Assembly (NCBI RefSeq): GCF_000277405.1
Contig: NC_017741.1
Location: 744,001 to 808,000 of the forward strand
DNA from: Helicobacter pylori Shi112
Lineage (GTDB): Bacteria; Campylobacterota; Campylobacteria; Campylobacterales; Helicobacteraceae
Reading direction: 5' to 3'
DNA: 64,000 bases
In this document: positions 18,248-27,988 of the stretch, piece after piece
Layout of the letters: each line of letters begins with the position of its first letter
Position numbering within the stretch: position 1 is the stretch's first letter
Program-made: the position numbers and the translations under genes
The notes under the pieces: generated by a model
What the model was told of the DNA's origin: nothing
Databases searched by the model: none
The model's input: the letters and a program-made list of their open reading frames with translations, nothing else

Positions 18248-19414
18248 TCAATAACCCCTATCCCTCACCCACTCCACCAAGCGTTCTAAAGAATTATTTT
18301 CAGGGTGAGCGATGACTAAATTTAGGCATGCGTTCAAGATTTCGCCGATTTGTTGGCGCTGGTAGCCCAAATTTTGAAGCGTCCCGCCCTTAAGGACTAG
18401 GTGTTCTTTTTTAAAAGGCTCGTTAGCGTTAAATATTTCTTTTAACAAGCTTTTAATTTTTAAAGCGCGTTTGGGGTTTTTGAGCGCGTAAAAATCTAAA
18501 GCCAAATTAAAAGGCTCTAGATCGTAGTTTTTTAATAAAAATTTTAATCCTGTTTTGTTATGAATATTTAAAAAAGCTTTATGGCATTCTTTAGCTTTTA
18601 AAAATAAAACACAAGTTTTTTTAGGGTATCGTAAATTTTCTAAACTTTTTTGGTGTTTAAAAAACCCTAACAATCTTAATTCCAGATTGAAAGGCGCGCT
18701 TTTTAAAAACCCTAAACTTTCTATTTTCTCTTGAGTAACCAACTCTAAAATTTCTTGATACTCTTTAGCCACTTCATAGGCGTTTTTCCCCATAAGAAAC
18801 TTATTCAATTCACTTTGTAAGCGCTCTTTAGAAAGATGTTTTAACAAATCCTTATACGCAAAAATCGCTTCTTTAGTGCTTGGCGCTATCTTAAAGCCTA
18901 AAGTCGCGCTAAATCGCAACGCTCTTAAAATCCTTAAAGCGTCCTCAAAAAACCTCAATCGCACTTCCCCCACGCATTCAATCATTTGATTTTCAATCGC
19001 ATTTTGCCCCTTAAAAGGATCAATAATCCCTTTTGTAGGGCTATAAGCGATCGCATTCATGCTAAAATCGCGCCGCTTTAAATCGTCTGTTAAACGAGCG
19101 CTAAAAACCAATTCTTTAGGCTTTCGGTGCTTGATATGCCCTTTTTCAATTCTAAAGGTTGTGATTTCATAGCTTTGATTGTTTTTAAGAGCCGTGATCG
19201 TGCCATGCTTGATGCCGGTTTCTAGCACCCTAAAATGGTGTTTTAAAAGAAGTTCTTTACTTTCATTGACTAAAGCGTTTGAAGTTAAATCGTAGTCTTT
19301 AGGGGTAATTCCCATCAAACAATCGCGCACGCACCCCCCTACCAAGTAAAGCTCATGAGAGGATTTTTCATAAATGTCAAACAATTCTTTTAATTCTTTG
19401 TCTAACTCAAACAC
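18248..19414 (-). CDS. tRNA nucleotidyltransferase / poly(A) polymerase family protein
   Basis: 388 residues. Class II nucleotidyltransferase head: VGGCVRDCLMG (G26–G27, R30, D31) and the metal-binding DYDL (D40, D42), then RRDFSMNAIAY and LRALRFSATLGF. Such proteins add CCA to tRNA 3' ends or polyadenylate RNA, which cannot be decided by eye; this locus is commonly annotated as papS/pcnB in H. pylori. As the only candidate of its class in the window, a CCA-adding role is plausible. It is divergent from queC. Confidence 0.85.
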   Translation of the reverse strand: MFELDKELKELFDIYEKSSHELYLVGGCVRDCLMGITPKDYDLTSNALVNESKELLLKHHFRVLETGIKHGTITALKNNQSYEITTFRIEKGHIKHRKPKELVFSARLTDDLKRRDFSMNAIAYSPTKGIIDPFKGQNAIENQMIECVGEVRLRFFEDALRILRALRFSATLGFKIAPSTKEAIFAYKDLLKHLSKERLQSELNKFLMGKNAYEVAKEYQEILELVTQEKIESLGFLKSAPFNLELRLLGFFKHQKSLENLRYPKKTCVLFLKAKECHKAFLNIHNKTGLKFLLKNYDLEPFNLALDFYALKNPKRALKIKSLLKEIFNANEPFKKEHLVLKGGTLQNLGYQRQQIGEILNACLNLVIAHPENNSLERLVEWVRDRGY

Positions 19415-19475
19415 GCTTTTTACTCTTAAAATTTCTTTGTGTTATTATATCTTTTTAGAATTTTAAGGAATTTTG

Positions 19476-20156
19476 ATGGAACAAGAAATTTGCGCAATCA
19501 GTTTTAGCGGCGGGCAAGATAGCACCACTTTAGCCGTATGGGCAAAAAAGCGTTTTAAAAAAGTCTGTTTAGTGGGGTTTGATTACGCGCAAAAACACTC
19601 TGTGGAATTAGAATGCGCTCAAAAAATCGCTTCTCTTTTACAACTCCCTTATGAAATCATCCCATTAGATTTTTTAGAAAATATCACCCACTCTGCGCTT
19701 TTTAAAAACTCTAACGATTTAATGGGGCATTCGCATGCGCAAAATAAAGATTTACCCAACTCTTTTGTGCCTAATCGTAACGCTATTTTTATCACCCTTT
19801 TGCATTCTTATGCGCAAAAAATAGGGGCTAGTAACATCGCTTTAGGGGTTTCGCAAGCGGATTTTAGCGGCTATCCGGATTGTAAAGAAGATTTCATTAA
19901 AAGCATCGAGCATGCCCTCAATTTAGGATCAAACACGGCGATTAAAATCCTAACGCCTTTAATGTTTTTGAATAAAGCTCAAGAATTTCAAATGGCTAAA
20001 GATTTAGGCGTCTTGGATTTAGTCATCAAAGAAACGCACACCTGCTATCAAGGAGAGCGAAAGATTTTGCACGCTTATGGTTATGGCTGCGGTGAATGCC
20101 CGGCATGCCAATTGAGAAAAAAAGGCTATGAAGAGTTTGAATCTAATAAAAAATAA
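19476..20156 (+). CDS. queC: 7-cyano-7-deazaguanine synthase
   Basis: Queuosine/preQ0 pathway enzyme converting carboxy-deazaguanine to preQ0 with ATP and ammonia. 226 residues from the ATG at 19476 (TTAAGG upstream; a TTG one codon earlier is less likely). PP-loop FSGGQDST near residues 10–17, and a C-terminal zinc site (HTC…[10 protein letters not shown]). It is convergent with oipA across 45 bp holding no clear terminator. Confidence 0.93.
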   Translation: MEQEICAISFSGGQDSTTLAVWAKKRFKKVCLVGFDYAQKHSVELECAQKIASLLQLPYEIIPLDFLENITHSALFKNSNDLMGHSHAQNKDLPNSFVPNRNAIFITLLHSYAQKIGASNIALGVSQADFSGYPDCKEDFIKSIEHALNLGSNTAIKILTPLMFLNKAQEFQMAKDLGVLDLVIKETHTCYQGERKILHAYGYGCGECPACQLRKKGYEEFESNKK

Positions 20157-20201
20157 GGCTTTGTTTTAAAAAACCAACTAAAGAGCGATAAAAAGCATGT
20201 T

Positions 20202-21061
20202 TTAATTTTTGTTTTTAAAGTTATATGCATAGTTAACATAAACGCTCACCACTCTTTTATAATCCAATTTATCCCCATAATTATCGCTATAGTAATTGAC
20301 TTTAAAGGCTGGCACTTTAACCCCTAATTCAACACTATATTTATATTTAACATTATTATAACGAACGCCAAATTTTCCTTGTAACTGAAAAATCGTGCGG
20401 CTCTTGACTTGATTGAAAGGGTTGAGATTCACACTTGAAAACGGATAGAGATTGTTACTTGAAAACCAAGTGCTAGCCCCTATATCCATGCCAATCACAA
20501 GCCCTAAAGAATACTTTTCATTGTCGATTAAATTGATAAGCAAATCCGTATTGAAACCATAGGGTAAAAAAGCTATTGAACCGATATTAGAATAAGAAAT
20601 AGAACTAAAAGTGAACAAACTCAAGGGTGAAACAGCTATTAAACTGGCGATAGGAGCATAAGCAAGCCTACTAGTTTGGTAACCGAAAAAAAGAGAGTGC
20701 CTAAACCCTATAATCCTTTTTTTACCCAAAAAATATTTATACCCAAAGCTGAGTTCATTAAGAATACCGCCCGTTCCACCCTTTCCTTTTAATTGGATAG
20801 CGATTTTGTTTGAATCTTTCACTTTGTTTAAAGCGTTTTGCGCATCTTCCACATCTTTTACTAATGGTTTTTCGAAGGGGTAATTGTTTGCGTTTTTGAT
20901 CGCTTGATTTAAGGCGGTTTCTTCTAAAATTCTTTCGCCGATACTACCTTGTTCTTGAATGTAGCTTCCTTCTAGAGCATTTAAACCTAAATAAAATCCA
21001 TTCCTTTCAGCGTGGAGCCAAAACGAGAGAGAGAGAGAGAGAGTAAGAGAGCTTTTTTCAT
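20202..21061 (-). CDS. oipA: Outer inflammatory protein OipA/HopH, phase OFF here
   Basis: Hop-family outer-membrane protein involved in adherence and IL-8 induction (known). The canonical ATG is at 21061, after ribosome site AAGGA. It reads MKKALL then enters a CT repeat of 19 nt (nine CT plus C). In this copy the frame continues LSLSLSRFGS and stops after 24 codons. The mature protein (AERNGFYLGLN onward, ending VYVNYAYNFKNKN) is in another frame. The span of 860 nt exceeds a multiple of three by two, so loss of one CT unit would give 285 residues. A longer open frame to an upstream ATG (21149) lacks a signal peptide and ribosome site and is probably accidental. Confidence 0.9.
21025..21043 (-). 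repeat. CT dinucleotide repeat in the oipA signal sequence
   Basis: Nine CT units plus a terminal C on the minus strand (GA repeats on plus). It is the known on/off switch of oipA. By my reading, 17 nt in this context would be in frame and 19 nt is not. Confidence 0.9.
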
Positions 21062-21240
21062 GGTTTTTCCTTGAGTTTAGAATTTTGTTATTAGTAAGTA
21101 TTTTATTATAAAAATAAGATTTTAGTTGTTGGGTTTTAATGAAAAACAAAATTAAAATGAAATAGCCACAAAACCACCGCTTAATGAATATTAAATTAAA
21201 AACATGTTAATCTTTAGTTATTTTTAAATGAGGAAATCCC

Positions 21241-21693
21241 ATGCATCAAAACAATAAAACTTTTTTACCCAACCAATCCGCTCACCTCTCTAAAACCATT
21301 CTTTTTTTAAACGCTGGCTTTTTAGCCTATCTGTTAAGCGCTTGTGGGGCGAATGTGCCTGTAGAAGAAGTGCTAGTTAAAGATCCTAAAGAGACTAAAG
21401 CCCAAGAGGTCGCTAGAGAAGAAAACGCCATCCAGCAAGAAAACGCCATTATTGATGCACACACCACGCCTTTAATCAATCGTTTCACCAATTATAGCGC
21501 TTATGGCTCTTTAAACGGCTTTTACAATTCAGTGGATAACCTCAATTCGCCCATGCAAAACGGGATGTATGGAGGCTATTACATGCCTTATTATTACATG
21601 CCCTATGGTTTCATGCCTTATGGGTCAGGTCTTATGCCTTATGGGCCTTATGGGTATGGAGCGCCTGGATACTTCCCTTACGCTTTTTATTGA
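21241..21693 (+). CDS. Putative lipoprotein with Met-Pro-Tyr-Gly repeats (HP0637-like)
   Basis: 150 residues. An N-terminal hydrophobic segment ends in LLSACGAN, a good lipobox with C35 as the lipidated cysteine. The middle is charged and helical (EVAREENAIQQENAI). The last 50 residues are rich in Tyr, Gly, Pro and Met with repeats of YMPY/FMPYG/LMPYG. It probably sits on the outer-membrane or periplasmic face. The ribosome site is GAGGAAAT. I do not know a function. It is divergent from oipA. Confidence 0.75.
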   Translation: MHQNNKTFLPNQSAHLSKTILFLNAGFLAYLLSACGANVPVEEVLVKDPKETKAQEVAREENAIQQENAIIDAHTTPLINRFTNYSAYGSLNGFYNSVDNLNSPMQNGMYGGYYMPYYYMPYGFMPYGSGLMPYGPYGYGAPGYFPYAFY

Positions 21694-21807
21694 TTGAGTG
21701 GCTTTAGCGAGCGTGGTCGGTGTTTTCACTCAAACGCGCTTGTATTTTCTAATAGTTATTTCTAACATGCTAGGGTGGTGTGATAGAAAAAGACTATAGG
21801 AGATCCT

Positions 21808-22221
21808 GTGCGTATAGTTAAAAATTTATTTCTTGTATCGTTTGTGGCTTATAGCAGCGCGTTCGCAGTGGATTTGGAAACCGAAACTAAAAGCGAAAAA
21901 AAAAGCGATAAAAAGTTTTACAAACTCCATAAAAACCATGGGTTAGAAACCGAGACTAAAAACGACAAAAAGCTTTATGATTTCACTAAAAACAGTGCTT
22001 TAGAAGGCATAAATTTAGAAAAAAGCCCTACCCTTAAAAGCCATAAAAAAAGCGATAAAAAGTTTTACAAACAACTCGCTAAAAACAATATCGCTGAAGG
22101 CGTGAGCATGCCGGTTGTTAATTTCAATAAAGCTCTGTCTTTTGGGCCTTATTTTGAAAGGACTAAAAGCAAAAAAACCCAATACATGGACGGCGGGTTG
22201 ATGATGCACATCCGCTTTTAA
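21808..22221 (+). CDS. Small exported protein with DKKFYK repeats (HP0636-like)
   Basis: 137 residues starting at GTG (21808) after AGGAG. Signal peptide MRIVKNLFLVSFVAYSSAFA. The mature part is Lys-rich with repeats: LETETK twice, and DKKFYK, DKKLYD and DKKFYK at about 25–30-residue intervals. The C-terminus (GGLMMHIRF) ends in an aromatic residue like outer-membrane proteins. Function unknown. It is convergent with hydE across 4 bp. Confidence 0.7.
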   Translation: MRIVKNLFLVSFVAYSSAFAVDLETETKSEKKSDKKFYKLHKNHGLETETKNDKKLYDFTKNSALEGINLEKSPTLKSHKKSDKKFYKQLAKNNIAEGVSMPVVNFNKALSFGPYFERTKSKKTQYMDGGLMMHIRF

Positions 22222-22225
22222 GCCC

Positions 22226-23764
22226 TTATTCATAATCCAAAAACGCATGCGTTTTAAGGGTTAGGGTTTTGGGGAAATATTGCACAAACAAATCCAAAAA
22301 CACTTTTTCGCCAAAAAAATCCCCAGCGATCGTTACTTCTTGGACGCTAAAATTCTGCGCGTTATCCCAAATGAAATTCCCTAAAAACTCCGCTAAAGAA
22401 TCCAAGATCCCCAAACTCAAAATTTCATTTTCCACGCCTGCGAGCCTGAAACTCATCGCGCTGTGCATGATTTTTGAAAAGTTTAAAGCCATTTTAAAAG
22501 AATCGTCTTTAAGGATTTTATAATCAATCCTAGGACCTTTAGGGCGTAAGCATTCTTTAGCTAAAGAAATAACGCTTTGTGCGCAAAAATCCTCGCTATA
22601 ACCCAAAACAAACCCCAAAATTTGAAAAAAATCCAATAAATTCTCGCCCCCTAGCTGGTATTTAGAAAGCTCTAAAATGCGCGCGTAAAAATTAGGGAAT
22701 TTAGTAGCGTAGTTTTTTAGCATTCTGGAGGCTTTTTCATCTTGTTTGAGGAGGTTAAACGATTGGTTGAAATCAAAACTGACGCTTAAAAGCGTTTTTA
22801 AAGAATCATTAGCATGCAATAACAACCTTGTAGGGCGCTTGAAACTGAGATACAAAACGACAGAATGGGGGGTTTCTTTTAAAAACTCTAATTCATCTTT
22901 AAAAGCAATGGCAGAAAGATTGTTTTCTAGCACGAATTTTTTAGTGGGCGTGATCAAGCGCTTAGGGGTTCTAAAAAGCGTTTCATAATGCAAAAGCACT
23001 TCTTGTGAATGATTAGCATGAGTAAAAACAAATTCTATACCCTCATCTTGTAAAATACGGCACAATAAATTCAATATGGGGTCAAAAGGTAGTTGGGCTA
23101 TGATTTCATCGTTTTTAAAAGTGTCCTTAAAGACGCTTTTTAAAGAGGCTTTGATAGAGGGTTTTTCCAAACTCGCCAAATATTTAGCGTCTTCTAAAGG
23201 CAATTTAGTGCAGCTCAAAACGCTAGAAAGATCGCTAAAAATAACGCTTGGAGAGGGATTTTTTAAAGAAAGGGATAATGCCCCTCTAGAAGTGTGAATA
23301 GGGATAAAATCTTGCGTTTTGAGCGCCTCTTTTAATTGGGTTAAGCAATCTATAAGCTCTTTAGGGCTATGGATTATAGTCCCCTTAAAAGCGGTGTTTT
23401 TGACAAAACCCAACGCATTGGCATACAAAGATGAATTTTTGTCCAAAAAATCTTGATGCTCTTTAGCGTTCATAAAAAGGGGCTTTGAAAGGCTTGCTGT
23501 TTGGAAAAGATTTTCATCTAAAGGCTCTGTGATTTCCTTTAAAGACAAAAAGCTAAAATCCAAAGAAAAGGGCAGAATTTCGCTGAGTTTTTGCGCGAAC
23601 TCTAAAGTGGTTTCAGCGCTCGCTTGGAGGCAGAAAGAAGCGGTATTATCCTTATAAACGCTATAAAAACGCACTTGCAAATTGCATGCCATTTGCTCTA
23701 AAAGGGGCGTAAAATTCAGGCTTGTTTCTTCATTAGCGCATTTAAAAAGAAAAACAAACGCCAA
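22226..23764 (-). CDS. hydE: Hydrogenase accessory protein HydE
   Basis: 512 residues, last gene of the hydrogenase operon. In H. pylori the gene at this position is required for hydrogenase activity (known), although its biochemical role is unclear. No signal peptide or transmembrane segment is seen. The C-terminal third (LAGVENEILSLGILDSLAEF, then VQEVTIAGDFFGEKVFLDLF) faintly recalls the Kae1/HypF carbamoyltransferase C-terminus, but without the metal-binding histidines, so this resemblance is only suggestive. It begins 1 bp after the hydD stop. Confidence 0.8.
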   Translation of the reverse strand: MAFVFLFKCANEETSLNFTPLLEQMACNLQVRFYSVYKDNTASFCLQASAETTLEFAQKLSEILPFSLDFSFLSLKEITEPLDENLFQTASLSKPLFMNAKEHQDFLDKNSSLYANALGFVKNTAFKGTIIHSPKELIDCLTQLKEALKTQDFIPIHTSRGALSLSLKNPSPSVIFSDLSSVLSCTKLPLEDAKYLASLEKPSIKASLKSVFKDTFKNDEIIAQLPFDPILNLLCRILQDEGIEFVFTHANHSQEVLLHYETLFRTPKRLITPTKKFVLENNLSAIAFKDELEFLKETPHSVVLYLSFKRPTRLLLHANDSLKTLLSVSFDFNQSFNLLKQDEKASRMLKNYATKFPNFYARILELSKYQLGGENLLDFFQILGFVLGYSEDFCAQSVISLAKECLRPKGPRIDYKILKDDSFKMALNFSKIMHSAMSFRLAGVENEILSLGILDSLAEFLGNFIWDNAQNFSVQEVTIAGDFFGEKVFLDLFVQYFPKTLTLKTHAFLDYE

Positions 23765-23765
23765 T

Positions 23766-24302
23766 TCAAAAACCCTTATAAGAGAGTTCAGCGATACAAT
23801 CTAGGGCGATATGATCGGTGCGTTGCATTTGAACTCCCCATGCGTTGAGTTGGGTTTCTATGGCTTTTAAGGCTGTTTCTAAAGCGTTTAAAATTTCGCT
23901 TGAAAGCTTGAAAGTGGTCTCGCTCCCTATCACAAAAGGCACAAGCCCCACGATAAAAGTTTTAGGCAAATCCCCTAAAAACTCCGTGAGCCTTAAAGTG
24001 TGTAGCATTTCCACTTCATGCGCGCTCCCAGCCCATGTGATTTCTTTAGGAGCGTCCTTAAAATCAAAAGCATAGACTGATCCTATCTCAACGCCTTTAG
24101 CGCTCACGCAATCTAAAATCAAAACCTTTTCATACGAAGTGATTAAAGGAATGAGCTGTTGCGCCATAGTCCCCCCATCCACAATATCCACGCTAGGGAA
24201 AAAAGAAAAATTTCTTTTGAGGTAGTGGGCTAAATGCACCCCAATCCCTTCATCGCCAAAAAGGATATTGCCAATGCCTAGAATTAGGATTTTTTGACTC
24301 AT
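23766..24302 (-). CDS. hydD: [NiFe] hydrogenase maturation protease
   Basis: 178 residues of the HyaD/HupD endopeptidase family. The nickel-sensing loop GIGNILFGDEGIGVHLA includes the expected Glu (E18), and LILDCVSAKG and AGSAHEVEMLHTLRL supply the Asp and His. It removes the C-terminal tail of HydB after nickel insertion. The start overlaps the hydC stop (ATGA). Confidence 0.93.
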   Translation of the reverse strand: MSQKILILGIGNILFGDEGIGVHLAHYLKRNFSFFPSVDIVDGGTMAQQLIPLITSYEKVLILDCVSAKGVEIGSVYAFDFKDAPKEITWAGSAHEVEMLHTLRLTEFLGDLPKTFIVGLVPFVIGSETTFKLSSEILNALETALKAIETQLNAWGVQMQRTDHIALDCIAELSYKGF

Positions 24303-24973
24303 TCTTTGGTATAACCATAGCCATTAATCATAGAATCCGCCCCCGAACTTTCATACCTGATAGAATGGAAAAACACCATATAAACATGCACAGGGACAAA
24401 CAAAATAAACCCCCAAGTCGCCAAGTGGTGGATAAAACGAACATTCGCTAACCCCCCACAAAGCGCTTCAAACCACTTAAAAGCGCTCGCTAAAAACGCT
24501 CCAAGCCCCGCATGATAGACATTATAATAGAGCACCACCCCGCTCAAACTCATCAACACTATCAAAACAACCAAAGTGGAATAAGCCACGAGTTGGATAG
24601 GGTTATACGCTCCCTTAGTGTGAGGCTTGCCGCTGATAAGAAAATACGCTTTCATCTGATCAATCCAGGCTTTTGGGCTTAAAAGTTGGCTAAAACTCCT
24701 GCGTTCCATCAAGCTTTCTTTAGTGAAAAAAAGATAGGTTCTAAAGATTAATGCGCTAATGAGCAAAAACCCAAACATGACATGAAAAGAGCGCACATAA
24801 GCTTGTAAAAGATACACCCCTTTATAAAAGCTGGAATTAGGCTGCAAAAAAGGGTAAGCGATGTAAAACCCTGTAGCGATTAAAGCGAAAATACTCAAAG
24901 CCCTAACCCAATGGAAAAAGCGCACAAAACCTGAATATTCTTTGTGTAAAACGACCTTATTCATTTTATCCAT
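24299..24973 (-). CDS. hydC: Hydrogenase cytochrome b subunit
   Basis: 224 residues with four to five membrane segments and conserved histidines (HWVRALSIF, SFHVMFGF, HLATWGFILFVPVHVYMVFFH) expected to bind two b haems. It anchors the hydrogenase to the inner membrane and passes electrons to menaquinone. Start at 24973 (MDKMNKV); a second ATG at 24964 is possible. It follows hydB by 12 bp. Confidence 0.94.
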   Translation of the reverse strand: MDKMNKVVLHKEYSGFVRFFHWVRALSIFALIATGFYIAYPFLQPNSSFYKGVYLLQAYVRSFHVMFGFLLISALIFRTYLFFTKESLMERRSFSQLLSPKAWIDQMKAYFLISGKPHTKGAYNPIQLVAYSTLVVLIVLMSLSGVVLYYNVYHAGLGAFLASAFKWFEALCGGLANVRFIHHLATWGFILFVPVHVYMVFFHSIRYESSGADSMINGYGYTKE

Positions 24974-24985
24974 GCGTAACCCTTT

Positions 24986-26722
24986 TTAGAATTTAGCGAA
25001 ATTAGGCTCTACTTTAAACTCGTTTAAAGACTGCCCTTTAAAATCCATCACATGCACCGAACATGCGATGCATGGATCAAAAGAATGGATAGTCCTAATG
25101 ATTTCTAAAGGCTGGGTTAAATCAGCGATTTTAGTGCCAATCAAGCTCATTTCATAAGCCCCCCTTTGATTTTTAGAATCTCTAGGCCCTGCATTCCAAG
25201 TAGAAGGCACCACCGCTTGATAATTTTCCACCACGCCGTTTTTAATACGCACCCAATGGCTTAGCATGCCCCTTGGCACTTGACCAATGTAGCGCCCTTT
25301 ATATTCTTGATTTTTATCAATGTGATAAGGAGCGCAAGTGCTTTGATCGCTTTTTAGATTTTCCACTAACGCATCAAACGCCAAAAGGCCATTATCAGCA
25401 ATTGTCTTAGCTTCAATACACCTTGCAGCCGTGCGCCCAAGCGTTGAAAACAACGCTTCTAAAGGCAGTTTAGTGTCTTTTAAAAACTTAGTAGCCACTT
25501 CAGTAACATAAGGGTTTTTCGCCGCTAAACCTACCACTACGGAACTTAAAGGGCCTACTTCCATGGGCTTACTATCGTATCTGGGCGATTTTATCCAAGA
25601 ATATTTATTTTGAGTGTCAAGCACTTTAGCAGGGATGATTTTATTTTCAATCCCCACGCTCTCGCCGTCTTTTAAACCGGTATAATGCGGGTTAGTTTGC
25701 CCGTCATAAGGGTGGAGTTGCACTTCTTTAGTGTCTTCGTATTGATACCAAGAATGCGTAACTTCTTCTTTAATCAAACTCTCATCAATGGGGTGCAGTT
25801 TGGAAATATCGCCATCAAGCACCACCCCACTACTCAAAAGGTATTTATCCTTCCCAAGCAACACTTCTTCATAAGCGATAAAATTCCTTAAGCCACAGCC
25901 TTTAATAACGGACGGCTCATTAGCGAACATTTCGCCCGCCATCACTAAATCCGGGTAGTAAGCATGGTTGATGAAATGAGCCACCACTTCAAATTTGCTC
26001 TTCCATTCAGCCAATCTCGTCGGATCCAATATATCCATAACGCTCGTAACACCCCCCACCGTTAGGCTTTGTGGGTGAGGCTGTTTGGCCCCAAAAATAG
26101 CGGTCATTTTCGCCGCTTCCCTTTGGATTTCTAAAAGCTTGAGATAGTGGCTTAAGACGATTAAATTTTGTTCTGGGCTTAAACGATAGGTTTTATGCCC
26201 ATAGTAGCCGTTATTAAAAGGCCCTAACGATCCACTTTTAGCGAAATCGCTCAAGCGTTTTTGAACCGCTTTTAATTCGCCGGCACCGGTATTGATAGGA
26301 TAAGGGCTGTATTTGAAAGAAAGTTTTGCCGCTTGAATGGGATCGGCTTTTAAAGCGCTCATAATATCGCACCAATCAAGCCCATGCAAAGTATAAAAAT
26401 GCACCACATGATCGTGAAAAAGCAACGCCATGTTCATCAAAGATCGCACCAATTGCGCGTTCAATGGGGGGGTGATGCCTAGAGCGTTTTCTACTGCCGT
26501 GATACCGGCCTTATAATGCGAATAAGTGCATACCCCGCAAATCCTTTGAGCGATGAAGCCTGCATCTCGTGGATCTCTGCCTTTAATGATCGTTTCTAGC
26601 CCCCTAAAAAGCGTAGAAGAAGAAAACGCATCAGTGATCACATTATCATCATCTACGATCACTTCAATCCTTAAATGCCCCTCAATCCTAGTGATAGGAT
26701 CGACTACTATTTTTTTTGACAT
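24986..26722 (-). CDS. hydB: [NiFe] uptake hydrogenase large subunit
   Basis: 578 residues. Active-site ligands are visible at both ends: RICGVCTYSH (C62, C65) and DPCIACSVH (C551, C554). A 21-residue tail follows H557 and is the expected substrate of HydD. Oxidises H2 at the periplasmic face, an energy source for gastric colonisation (known). Exported together with HydA by the Tat system on the HydA signal. Confidence 0.97.
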   Translation of the reverse strand: MSKKIVVDPITRIEGHLRIEVIVDDDNVITDAFSSSTLFRGLETIIKGRDPRDAGFIAQRICGVCTYSHYKAGITAVENALGITPPLNAQLVRSLMNMALLFHDHVVHFYTLHGLDWCDIMSALKADPIQAAKLSFKYSPYPINTGAGELKAVQKRLSDFAKSGSLGPFNNGYYGHKTYRLSPEQNLIVLSHYLKLLEIQREAAKMTAIFGAKQPHPQSLTVGGVTSVMDILDPTRLAEWKSKFEVVAHFINHAYYPDLVMAGEMFANEPSVIKGCGLRNFIAYEEVLLGKDKYLLSSGVVLDGDISKLHPIDESLIKEEVTHSWYQYEDTKEVQLHPYDGQTNPHYTGLKDGESVGIENKIIPAKVLDTQNKYSWIKSPRYDSKPMEVGPLSSVVVGLAAKNPYVTEVATKFLKDTKLPLEALFSTLGRTAARCIEAKTIADNGLLAFDALVENLKSDQSTCAPYHIDKNQEYKGRYIGQVPRGMLSHWVRIKNGVVENYQAVVPSTWNAGPRDSKNQRGAYEMSLIGTKIADLTQPLEIIRTIHSFDPCIACSVHVMDFKGQSLNEFKVEPNFAKF

Positions 26723-26738
26723 GTTAATCCCTTATTCA

Positions 26739-27893
26739 TTACTCTTTGTTTTTGATCGCTTTAGAAAGGAGTGCATGCGCAACAATGCCAATAGCGGTTG
26801 CACTCAATAAAGTCGTGCCTACTTTATCCGCTACTTTATCAGCCCCTAAGCCGTCAAAGGCGGTTTTAATGGAACGATTCGCTAAAGGCTCTTCAAAAGG
26901 ACTCATCGTATCCCAAAAATTAGGCTCAGAACACCCTATGCACCCATGCCCTGCGCCTATGGGCCAAGAAGTGTGTGAATTGAAGCGGAGTTTGGAGCAA
27001 TTGTTGAAAGTGTAAGGCCCTTTACAGCCCATTTTATACAAACAAAAGCCCTTTTTAGCGTTTTCATCGCCAAAATGCTCCACAAATTCGCCCGCATCAA
27101 AATGCCCTCTCCTTTCGCATAAATCATGGATCCTGTTCCCATAAGCCCAAGAGGGGCGGTTATAGGCATCAAGTTTAGGGAGAGCCCCAAACATCAAGTA
27201 ATAAAGCACATTGCCCACGATATTTTTTTCACTAGGCGGGCAACCGGGAACATTGATCACGGGTTTATCAATGATTTTATGCAAGGGTTGCGCGTTAGAG
27301 GGGTTAGGGTAAGCCGCTTGCACGCCCCCAAAACTTGAGCATGTGCCTATGGCAAAAATAGCGGCTGCGTGTTGGGCGACTTTCTTGCACTCTTCAGCCC
27401 CCGTTTCAGCGTTTGGGCCTTGAGTGAGAAAGTATTCTGTGCCTTGGGGGATACCGCCTTCTACCATTAAAATGTAATTGTTTTTATGCTTTTCTATGGC
27501 GTCATGCAAGCTTTTTTCGGCTTGAAAACCGCTCGCTACCATGATGGTTTCATGGTATTCTAAGTTGATATAATCAAAGATAATGCTATCAATGGTGGGG
27601 TCTGCGCTCCTTAACAAGCTTTCGCTACAACCGGTGCATTCTGCCATGTGCAACCAAATCACGGGCAATCTGTTAGCCACTTCTACCGCCTTCAAAGTCA
27701 AGGGAGTAAAACTAGCCGGCAAGGCTAACGCTGTACTCATCATGCCCGCCCACTTCAATAAATCACGCCTAGAAATGCCCGCCCCCCTAAACTCCTCTTG
27801 CAAATTCTTATGCTCGTTATGAGCGTTAAACGAACGAATTGTATCAAGGCGTTCTTCAATCTTTTGATAGGTCTTTTTTTCATCGTAGAACAT
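26739..27893 (-). CDS. hydA: [NiFe] uptake hydrogenase small subunit, Tat-exported
   Basis: 384 residues from MFYDEKKTYQ (ATG at 27893), chosen because AAGGAAGGA stands 6 nt before it; longer in-frame starts run to 27956. A twin-arginine signal SRRDLLKWAG is at 41–50. Cysteines for three iron-sulfur clusters follow (ECTGCSES, GTCSSFGG, GCPPSEKN, GHGCIGCSEPNFWD). A C-terminal hydrophobic helix (ATAIGIVAHALLSKA) anchors it in the membrane. First gene of hydABCDE, divergent from mdaB. Confidence 0.95.
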   Translation of the reverse strand: MFYDEKKTYQKIEERLDTIRSFNAHNEHKNLQEEFRGAGISRRDLLKWAGMMSTALALPASFTPLTLKAVEVANRLPVIWLHMAECTGCSESLLRSADPTIDSIIFDYINLEYHETIMVASGFQAEKSLHDAIEKHKNNYILMVEGGIPQGTEYFLTQGPNAETGAEECKKVAQHAAAIFAIGTCSSFGGVQAAYPNPSNAQPLHKIIDKPVINVPGCPPSEKNIVGNVLYYLMFGALPKLDAYNRPSWAYGNRIHDLCERRGHFDAGEFVEHFGDENAKKGFCLYKMGCKGPYTFNNCSKLRFNSHTSWPIGAGHGCIGCSEPNFWDTMSPFEEPLANRSIKTAFDGLGADKVADKVGTTLLSATAIGIVAHALLSKAIKNKE

Positions 27894-27988
27894 CGCCATT
27901 CCTTCCTTAATAGAAATTTTCATTATCTTAACATAATAAAAATAATACAATCGCAATTTAATCGCTTTTTAAAAATACCCTTTTGAGG

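Noticed and set aside
21062..21149. Upstream extension of oipA to an ATG at 21149 giving a continuous 315-residue frame
   Set aside because: It has no ribosome site or signal peptide at its start, and runs through the canonical leader in the wrong frame. It is open by chance.
26957..27338. Open frames antisense or alternative to hydA
   Set aside because: Shadow frames of a conserved gene with no ribosome site or recognisable product.
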